From assembly GCA_048883105.1 (NCBI GenBank), contig JBHLQY010000066.1:1-12845 (forward strand): DNA of 12,845 nt, read 5' to 3'. Positions 8,313 through 12,845 of this stretch are shown here, piece by piece; positions within the stretch are counted from its first letter, which is position 1; each line of letters starts with the position of its first letter. This DNA is from LW40-45 sp048883105. GTDB lineage: Archaea; Asgardarchaeota; Lokiarchaeia; Sigyniarchaeales; SOKP01. A program made the translations under genes and the position numbers. The notes under the pieces are model-generated. The model was not told the DNA's origin, did no database searches, and was given only the letters and a program-made list of their open reading frames with translations.

Positions 8313-8335
8313 GTTCATTATATATCATAATAGCG

Positions 8336-8989
8336 ATGCCAAAATCTAAGTTAGACCTTAAAAAAAAAAGAATTAGAGAATTTTTTTCAACTTTTGAGAC
8401 GAAAAAGAGAGATGAAATCGAGAAAGAGATCTATGAAAAAGGCATGGTTTACATACAAATGCGATTACCTGTCGAACTGATTACTAAAGAATTTGAAGAC
8501 TCATTGAAACTGAAAATTGAGCATAACATTATCCAAGCAAGAATTCGAGTTGCTACGGAAGCAGACCTTGAAAGTATTATGAACCTTTACAATAAAAGTT
8601 GGTTAACTTCAAATACTCCTTTTAGACCAATAACCAAAAATTCTTTAAAAATAATTTTTGAGGATGAAGACACTATTTTTCTTATTGCTAAAGTATATGG
8701 TAAAGACGCTGGTTTTATAATTTTAGATTTTGAGGGTGATAATAATGAATATGGTATAATTGCGGGACTAGGGATAATCCCTCGCTTTCAACATAAAGGT
8801 TTGGGAACAATATTAGGCATGGCTGCATGGAATCACTTGAAGGATTTAAAGGATAAGAATATTAAAGAACTTCGGTGTGAAGTTTATAAAGATAACGAAA
8901 TATCGTATTCCTTTATTAAAACGCTCGGCTTTAAAGAATTTGGTAAAGTTGTTTATTCAAAGTCAGACTTTTCAATAGACGAGGATTAG
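8336..8989 (+). CDS. GNAT-family N-acetyltransferase, copy 1
   Basis: This is a predicted acetyl-CoA-dependent acyltransferase of 217 residues. The GNAT fold begins near residue 68 (ARIRVATEADLESIM). The acetyl-CoA-binding motif A is IAGLGIIPRFQHKGLG (142-157), with the Q-x-x-G-x-G signature at Q152, G155 and G157. The usual C-terminal part follows: ELRCEVYKDNEISYSFIKTL, then GF. The first roughly 67 residues are an extension containing KKRIREFF and YIQMRLPVE (39-47); it is shared with the next gene and is not part of a standard GNAT domain. The substrate cannot be read from sequence; a protein N-terminus, lysine or small amine are all possible. The gene follows the coiled-coil gene by 23 bases, probably in one transcript, and is followed by a seven-T run. 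It is about 62% identical to copy 2 by hand alignment. Confidence 0.93.
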   Translation: MPKSKLDLKKKRIREFFSTFETKKRDEIEKEIYEKGMVYIQMRLPVELITKEFEDSLKLKIEHNIIQARIRVATEADLESIMNLYNKSWLTSNTPFRPITKNSLKIIFEDEDTIFLIAKVYGKDAGFIILDFEGDNNEYGIIAGLGIIPRFQHKGLGTILGMAAWNHLKDLKDKNIKELRCEVYKDNEISYSFIKTLGFKEFGKVVYSKSDFSIDED

Positions 8990-8996
8990 GATAGAG

Positions 8997-9003
8997 TTTT
9001 TTT
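8997..9003 (+). terminator. U-run terminator after GNAT copy 1
   Basis: Seven T residues start 8 bases after the TAG of the first GNAT. This is the first T-run after the coiled-coil/GNAT pair and separates it from the second GNAT. Confidence 0.45.
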
Positions 9004-9036
9004 ATTTATAATGTAGATTTATTAGAAAACATTAAA

Positions 9037-9046
9037 TTTTTTAAAA
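9037..9046 (+). promoter_or_regulatory. TATA-like box for GNAT copy 2
   Basis: TTTTTTAAAA is centred about 23 bases upstream of the ATG at 9064, the spacing expected when an archaeal transcript starts at or next to the start codon. It suggests a separate, leaderless transcript. The box is not distinctive in this AT-rich gap. Confidence 0.35.
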
Positions 9047-9063
9047 TCCTTGCGATATTAACT

Positions 9064-9717
9064 ATGCAAGAAACTAAAGAGAGTTTTAAACAAAAACGAA
9101 TAAGAACATTTTTTCTATCTTTTGAATCAAGTTCAAAAAGAAGTGAATCAATTGAGAAAATCCAAGAGGAAATTGAAGACATTGGTTTAACTTATATCCA
9201 AATGAGACTTCCTGTAGAAAAAATAACACCAGAATACGAGGCAGAAGTGAACAAAAAAGTAGAACACAATATTCTTCGCGCAAAGATAAGAGAAGCAAAC
9301 GAAGAAGACTTAGAAAAAATAATGAATTTATATAATAAGGCGTGGTTGACCTCAAATACACCTTTTTCTCGCATAACAGTTAATTCTCTGAAGGAGATAA
9401 ACGAATATCCTGACACTGTAATTCTTATCGCAAAAGTCTATGGTATTGATGGCGGTTTTATCATTCTTGATTACGAAGGTCCTAATAATGAATATGGAGT
9501 TATTGCAGGATTAGGAATTTTGCCACGGTTTCAGCGCAAAGGCTTAGGTACAGTTCTTGGTTTAGCGAGTTGGAAATATTTTAAAGAAAAAGGGATAAAA
9601 GAACTCAGATGTGAAGTATATATTGAGAATAAGGCGTCTTACAATTTTATTAAGTCATTAGGGTTCGAAGAATCCGGGAAAAAATGTTATAGAAACAATG
9701 ATTTCATTGATGAATAA
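9064..9717 (+). CDS. GNAT-family N-acetyltransferase, copy 2
   Basis: This is a paralog of the preceding gene with the same length (217 residues). By hand I count about 134 identical positions of 217. Motif A is IAGLGILPRFQRKGLG (147-162), with Q157, G160 and G162. The shared N-terminal extension has KQKRIRTFF (9-17) and YIQMRLPVE (44-52), and is five residues longer than in copy 1 before that motif; copy 2 in turn lacks three residues near 176. The blocks NLYNKAWLTSNTPF (88-101) and IKELRCEVY (178-186) are nearly unchanged. The conserved extension and the NTPF block probably shape the substrate site or a partner surface. It appears to have its own promoter after a U-run, so it may be expressed separately from copy 1. 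The substrate is unknown. Confidence 0.93.
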   Translation: MQETKESFKQKRIRTFFLSFESSSKRSESIEKIQEEIEDIGLTYIQMRLPVEKITPEYEAEVNKKVEHNILRAKIREANEEDLEKIMNLYNKAWLTSNTPFSRITVNSLKEINEYPDTVILIAKVYGIDGGFIILDYEGPNNEYGVIAGLGILPRFQRKGLGTVLGLASWKYFKEKGIKELRCEVYIENKASYNFIKSLGFEESGKKCYRNNDFIDE

Positions 9718-9757
9718 TATTTTCATATTAGAAGATTATCTTATTTTAAAATTCTAT

Positions 9758-9771
9758 TAATTAAATAATAA
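9758..9771 (+). promoter_or_regulatory. TATA-like region for the membrane acyltransferase gene
   Basis: The TTAAATAATA stretch lies about 25 bases upstream of the ATG at 9790, which suits a leaderless transcript. The call rests on spacing alone. Confidence 0.3.
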
Positions 9772-9778
9772 ATAGAAA

Positions 9779-9793
9779 ATGTCCCTTAAATGA
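9779..9793 (+). other. Four-codon mini-ORF whose stop overlaps the acyltransferase start
   Basis: ATG TCC CTT AAA TGA ends in the ATGA that also starts the next gene. The same length and the same AAA-TGA overlap occur before glyS. If the transcript is leaderless from 9790, this mini-ORF is not translated. Confidence 0.2.
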
Positions 9794-10989
9794 GTTCAAA
9801 AGAAAATCTTAATACTAAACTTGAAAAAAGAGAATTAAATAATGTGTATACGAAAAGAATCCATTCTATAGATTTTCTCAAAGGTGTCGCTATTTGTATT
9901 ATAATTTTGATAAATACAGCAGAAATATGGATTAATAAAGAGTCAAGATTTGTTTATGCCATAATTTATTTGTACTTAGACGTCATTGGTACTTCTTTAT
10001 TTATATTTTTATTTTCTTTATCTGTGATATTTTTATGGAAAAAGAAGATGGGTATAAATCCTAGTAAAGAAATCCGCAATGATATACTAACGAGAGGATT
10101 TATTTTAATTATTTTAGGTGTTGTGTATAATATAATATCAACATCAATTACGTTAAATATGCCACTACCACTTAACTTATGGGGTTGGAATATACTTATG
10201 TTCATTGGATTTGCTCAAATAATTAGTTATTACGCTGTTAAATTATCCAGAGGTGCAAGGTGGATCATTGGTTTCTTATTTTTTTTTGCTAGTACCCCAT
10301 TAAGAGATTTATTAATTTTAGGTAAAAATACTAATCAACTCGTTAGTGTCTTACACTTTATAATTATATCTCCTAATCCACAGACGACAATTCTACCCTA
10401 TGTTGCACTATGCTTTTTTTCAACAATTTTTGGAGAACGACTTTTAGAATGCTTACAATTAGATGCGAAAAAATGTAATTTAGAGACGTTTCATACTTTT
10501 ATTATATTTGGTTTTATTTTTTTATTTATTGGAATATATTATGGATATGGGTTAGTAACACCAGAAATTCTCGATCCCGAGGATTATCCAATGATTAAAC
10601 TCATCCCAATTTTAAAAACTCAGTCAATTTTTCCTTTATCAAAAGTCCCAGGATATTTAATAAGAGGAACGGCACCAAACTTGTTTTATGGTTTAGGGGT
10701 GGCATTATTAATTCTTGGAAGCACTTTTTATCTTCTCGATATTTTGTATGTACAAAATGCTATAATTAAAATGTTCGATTTTTATGGAAAGGCTTCATTA
10801 AGTCTGTTTTTCATTCACTGTGTTGGATTGTTATTTTTTATTCAACAATTAACAATTGTTGTTTTTTTTATCGCTTATCTCTTTTATATTGGCTTTTTAG
10901 GACTATTATTGTATCTGTGGTATAAATATGCTAAAGGAGTTGGCACTCTAAAATGGCTCATATCCAAGACAAGCTCTCGCCACAAATAA
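9790..10989 (+). CDS. Multi-pass membrane acyltransferase-like protein (HGSNAT/DUF1624 type)
   Basis: The 399-residue protein has a roughly 25-residue cytoplasmic start, then many hydrophobic helices (about ten). The opening RIHSIDFLKGVAI (23-35) matches the R-x-x-S-x-D-x-x-(K/R)-G signature of heparan-alpha-glucosaminide N-acetyltransferase-like and related acyltransferase membrane proteins. WNILMFIGFAQII (133-145) and YGKASLSLFFIH (332-343) match later blocks of that group. Known members move acetyl or acyl groups across or at the membrane onto sugars. The histidine-containing loop after helix 1 of the human enzyme has no counterpart: the segment at 47-60 reads WINKESRFVYAIIY. It may therefore use another residue or have another role. 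Identification as this superfamily is fairly secure; activity and substrate are not. It follows the GNAT pair on the same strand and converges with the TPR gene. An acceptor in the cell envelope, such as a glycan, is possible. Confidence 0.82.
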   Translation: MSSKENLNTKLEKRELNNVYTKRIHSIDFLKGVAICIIILINTAEIWINKESRFVYAIIYLYLDVIGTSLFIFLFSLSVIFLWKKKMGINPSKEIRNDILTRGFILIILGVVYNIISTSITLNMPLPLNLWGWNILMFIGFAQIISYYAVKLSRGARWIIGFLFFFASTPLRDLLILGKNTNQLVSVLHFIIISPNPQTTILPYVALCFFSTIFGERLLECLQLDAKKCNLETFHTFIIFGFIFLFIGIYYGYGLVTPEILDPEDYPMIKLIPILKTQSIFPLSKVPGYLIRGTAPNLFYGLGVALLILGSTFYLLDILYVQNAIIKMFDFYGKASLSLFFIHCVGLLFFIQQLTIVVFFIAYLFYIGFLGLLLYLWYKYAKGVGTLKWLISKTSSRHK

Positions 10990-11005
10990 TTATTTATTTT
11001 AAAAT
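10990..11005. terminator. Convergent 3'-end gap with ATTTTAAAAT palindrome
   Basis: Only 16 bases separate the TAA of the acyltransferase gene from the TAG of the zinc-ribbon/TPR gene. The gap is T-rich on the plus strand (10990-11000) and ends in the palindrome ATTTTAAAAT (10996-11005), so it may serve both directions. Transcripts probably overlap at their 3' ends. Confidence 0.3.
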
Positions 11006-12445
11006 CTAATAGAATAAGTCTGAGTTTGATGTTCCTAAAGATTTGATTTTTTCGGCTATTAAATTTGAATTGTACTCGTCTAGTAAATCTTGATAATAGT
11101 GTAGTGCTTTTTGCCAATTGGACAATGCTAATTCAATAATTCCTTTATTAATATAGATATCGCCTAGTTTATGAAGAATCTGCGCTGAATTTTTTATGTA
11201 ATTTTGATCTTCAAAGATTTCTAAAGCATCCTCATAATTTTTAATAGATTCTGATTCATTTCCAATATTATCCAAGAAAATCTTAGCTATTTTACTCTTG
11301 AGTTGAGCAACCTTAATATCGTTTCCAAATTTATAATAAATCTCATTTGATAAATTGTAATAATCAATTGCAGTTTGATATTCTCCTTTAATATTATAGA
11401 ATTTTGCTAAATTTTTTAATATTGTTGCTTCATTTAGGCTTTCTCCTAATTCAAAAATGCGAACAGCTTCAAGGCTTTTTAATAAATAATCTTCGGCTTC
11501 TCCATATTTCTTCCAAAATAGATTTAATTTACCTAAGTAGAGATAACACTCCCATTTTAATTGTGCATTACTAAGTATAGATATTTGATTTCTTACGCTG
11601 TTAATCAAATCTAATGCGTCTTTTAAATTTTGGTGTGAATATTGGTAATTATTAGAACCTAGGTGGTAGTTTAGCTTCCCAAGTTTAGTAAGCGAAATTA
11701 TTGTTCCATATAAATCACCGGATTGTCTAAAATATTCTAAATTTCTATTTAAAATTTTTTTAACTTTATCATGATTTTTTAATGAAAATAAGACATCTAT
11801 AAGATTACTTGAAATTTTAATTTCTTCCGAAACAAAATTGTTTTGTTCAGCCATTTTTAGCGCCTTGCTATAAAATTCATAGCTATGCTCTAAATCATTA
11901 ATTAAATAATATATATTTGCTAAATTATTGTAAACTAGGATTAATTTATGTTTTTCATTAATTTTTTTGAGAAATCCTATTGATTGTTCAAAATGAGAAA
12001 TAGCATCATCAAAAAATCCATTCTCTTCGTGTATCAAGCCAATTTCATTGTGAGAAATCGCTAAATGCAAAAAATTGGTCTCTTCCATAAAATAATTCAA
12101 CGCTAATTTTAAAACTTTTAAAGATGTAGATAAATCTCTCTTTTTGTAATATAAACTAGCTTTTTCTAAGAGCAAACTTCCAAAAGATTCTCCTAAGCTT
12201 TGTTTTTGCTCTAAATTTCTATTAATTTCATCGATTTTTTTCTCAATTTTTTCGTCATTAATTATATTGTAATCATATAATTCTTCAGCCATATGATAAT
12301 GTTTTAATGTTGCCAAATCATTATCAATTGTCTGACTAAAAATACTCCTTTTTTTTCTTTCTAAATTAACGATTAACGGCTTATTACAATGTTTACAATA
12401 ATCCCAGTCAGGCTCGATGTAATTTTCACAGTAAGGGCAATTCAT
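11006..12445 (-). CDS. Zinc-ribbon plus TPR-repeat protein
   Basis: The protein has 479 residues. The N-terminus is a single zinc ribbon with CPYC (C3, C6) and CKHC (C17, C20). A charged linker follows (about 25-85), then about nine tetratricopeptide repeats from about residue 86 to 460. Repeats are recognisable by A-x-x-Y and A-(I/L)-x-(Y/H)-(Y/F) positions, for example EIGLIHEENGFFDDAISHFEQ, NLANIYYLINDLEHSYEFYS and KLGDIYINKGIIELALSNWQ. TPR arrays bind proteins and build scaffolds; the ribbon may bind protein or nucleic acid. There is no membrane segment and no enzymatic domain. It starts 8 bases after the stop of another TPR gene and is probably cotranscribed with it. No Shine-Dalgarno sequence precedes the ATG. 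The partner or pathway is unknown. Confidence 0.92.
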   Translation of the reverse strand: MNCPYCENYIEPDWDYCKHCNKPLIVNLERKKRSIFSQTIDNDLATLKHYHMAEELYDYNIINDEKIEKKIDEINRNLEQKQSLGESFGSLLLEKASLYYKKRDLSTSLKVLKLALNYFMEETNFLHLAISHNEIGLIHEENGFFDDAISHFEQSIGFLKKINEKHKLILVYNNLANIYYLINDLEHSYEFYSKALKMAEQNNFVSEEIKISSNLIDVLFSLKNHDKVKKILNRNLEYFRQSGDLYGTIISLTKLGKLNYHLGSNNYQYSHQNLKDALDLINSVRNQISILSNAQLKWECYLYLGKLNLFWKKYGEAEDYLLKSLEAVRIFELGESLNEATILKNLAKFYNIKGEYQTAIDYYNLSNEIYYKFGNDIKVAQLKSKIAKIFLDNIGNESESIKNYEDALEIFEDQNYIKNSAQILHKLGDIYINKGIIELALSNWQKALHYYQDLLDEYNSNLIAEKIKSLGTSNSDLFY

Positions 12446-12453
12446 ATTAAAAT

Positions 12454-12845
12454 TTACAATCTTTTAAATTGATTATTATGATTTTTATTTCTGTTTCTTT
12501 TATAGGCTTTTAAATCATTTTCAATATCTTTATCACTAAGTCCTAAAGAATTAATTAAAGTCTTAAGTTGATATATGGCATTAGTAGCTTTTATTTTTTC
12601 AGCTAAATGTAATGCTTTAATAAACTCATTTTTTGCTTCCTTAAGTTTCCCTAAGTAGAATAATGTTTCTCCTACATAGCCTAATCCTTTCATAATCAAT
12701 TCTATAAAATTAGAATCGATTGCTTGATTTGTTCCTTTTTTAAAAGATAATAATGCTTTGTCATATTTATTACTTCGTTTTTCTATGATTCCTAAATTAA
12801 AATAAGATGTAATAATTCCTTTATTATCCCTAAGTTTAAGAAACG
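12454..12845 (-). CDS. TPR-repeat protein, N-terminus cut by the window edge
   Basis: The frame is open from the right edge to a TAA at 12456-12454, giving 129 residues of the C-terminus. A TTG at 12699-12697 lies inside the frame, but TPR-like sequence continues unbroken upstream of it (for example SYFNLGIIEKRSNKYDKALL), so the true start lies outside the window. Two to three TPR units are visible, including LGYVGETLFYLGKLKEAKNE. The protein ends in a basic tail rich in lysine, arginine and asparagine (KRNRNKNHNNQFKRL). It is followed after 8 bases by the zinc-ribbon/TPR gene, its likely operon partner. Confidence 0.85.
   Translation of the reverse strand, partial: FLKLRDNKGIITSYFNLGIIEKRSNKYDKALLSFKKGTNQAIDSNFIELIMKGLGYVGETLFYLGKLKEAKNEFIKALHLAEKIKATNAIYQLKTLINSLGLSDKDIENDLKAYKRNRNKNHNNQFKRL

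Noticed and set aside
9086..9416. Minus-strand frames of 74 and 91 residues inside GNAT copy 2
   Set aside because: They are the antisense of a strongly conserved GNAT coding sequence and have no recognisable features.
9966..10205. Minus-strand 79-residue frame inside the membrane acyltransferase gene
   Set aside because: It is a reverse-strand shadow of a convincing membrane-protein gene.
10884..11117. Minus-strand 77-residue frame spanning the convergent 3' ends
   Set aside because: It overlaps both flanking genes and crosses the terminator region, with no motif or start signal.
12443..12456. Possible frameshift splitting one long TPR gene into two
   Set aside because: The downstream frame begins with a zinc ribbon, which is normally N-terminal, and the upstream one ends in a basic tail before a clean stop. 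Two genes are more likely.

Overview
The window is very AT-rich, gene-dense and archaeal. The strongest evidence is a complete glycyl-tRNA synthetase of the archaeal/eukaryotic single-chain type. Other signs fit: two extracytoplasmic proteins dense in N-glycosylation sequons, U-run terminators, promoters placed for leaderless transcripts, and a zinc-ribbon/TPR protein. The mix of coiled-coil orphans, GNAT paralogs and TPR proteins suggests an Asgard-type (Lokiarchaeia-like) genome. That assignment is inference, not proof. No tRNA, rRNA, CRISPR array, insertion sequence or phage gene was seen.

Left part (1-5552, all minus strand). In transcription order there is glyS, then a 936-residue surface protein with a helical-hairpin domain, several beta domains and a C-terminal membrane anchor. 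Next, 19 bases on, comes a second sequon-rich extracytoplasmic protein that runs off the left edge. The last two look like an operon. The only strong Shine-Dalgarno sequence found in the window is at the internal TTG start of the second surface gene.

Middle (5553-6719). A 143-base divergent promoter region separates glyS from a plus-strand 7-TM membrane protein, which ends at a run of nine T. A 214-base AT-rich gap then holds promoter-like sequence.

Right-middle (6720-10989, plus strand). A 530-residue cytoplasmic coiled-coil protein of unknown function is followed 23 bases later by a GNAT acetyltransferase. A U-run ends this unit. A second GNAT, about 62% identical to the first, follows with its own promoter. 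A multi-pass membrane acyltransferase-like protein (HGSNAT/DUF1624 type) comes next. These genes put three acetyl/acyltransferase-type proteins in a row, but nothing in the sequence proves a shared pathway.

Right end (11006-12845, minus strand). A zinc-ribbon plus TPR protein lies 8 bases downstream of another TPR protein cut by the right edge. They converge on the acyltransferase gene with a 16-base gap. The points most worth checking are the tandem GNAT pair with its shared N-terminal extension, its coiled-coil partner, the unusual residues around the GlyRS glycine pocket, and the surface-protein pair downstream of glyS.
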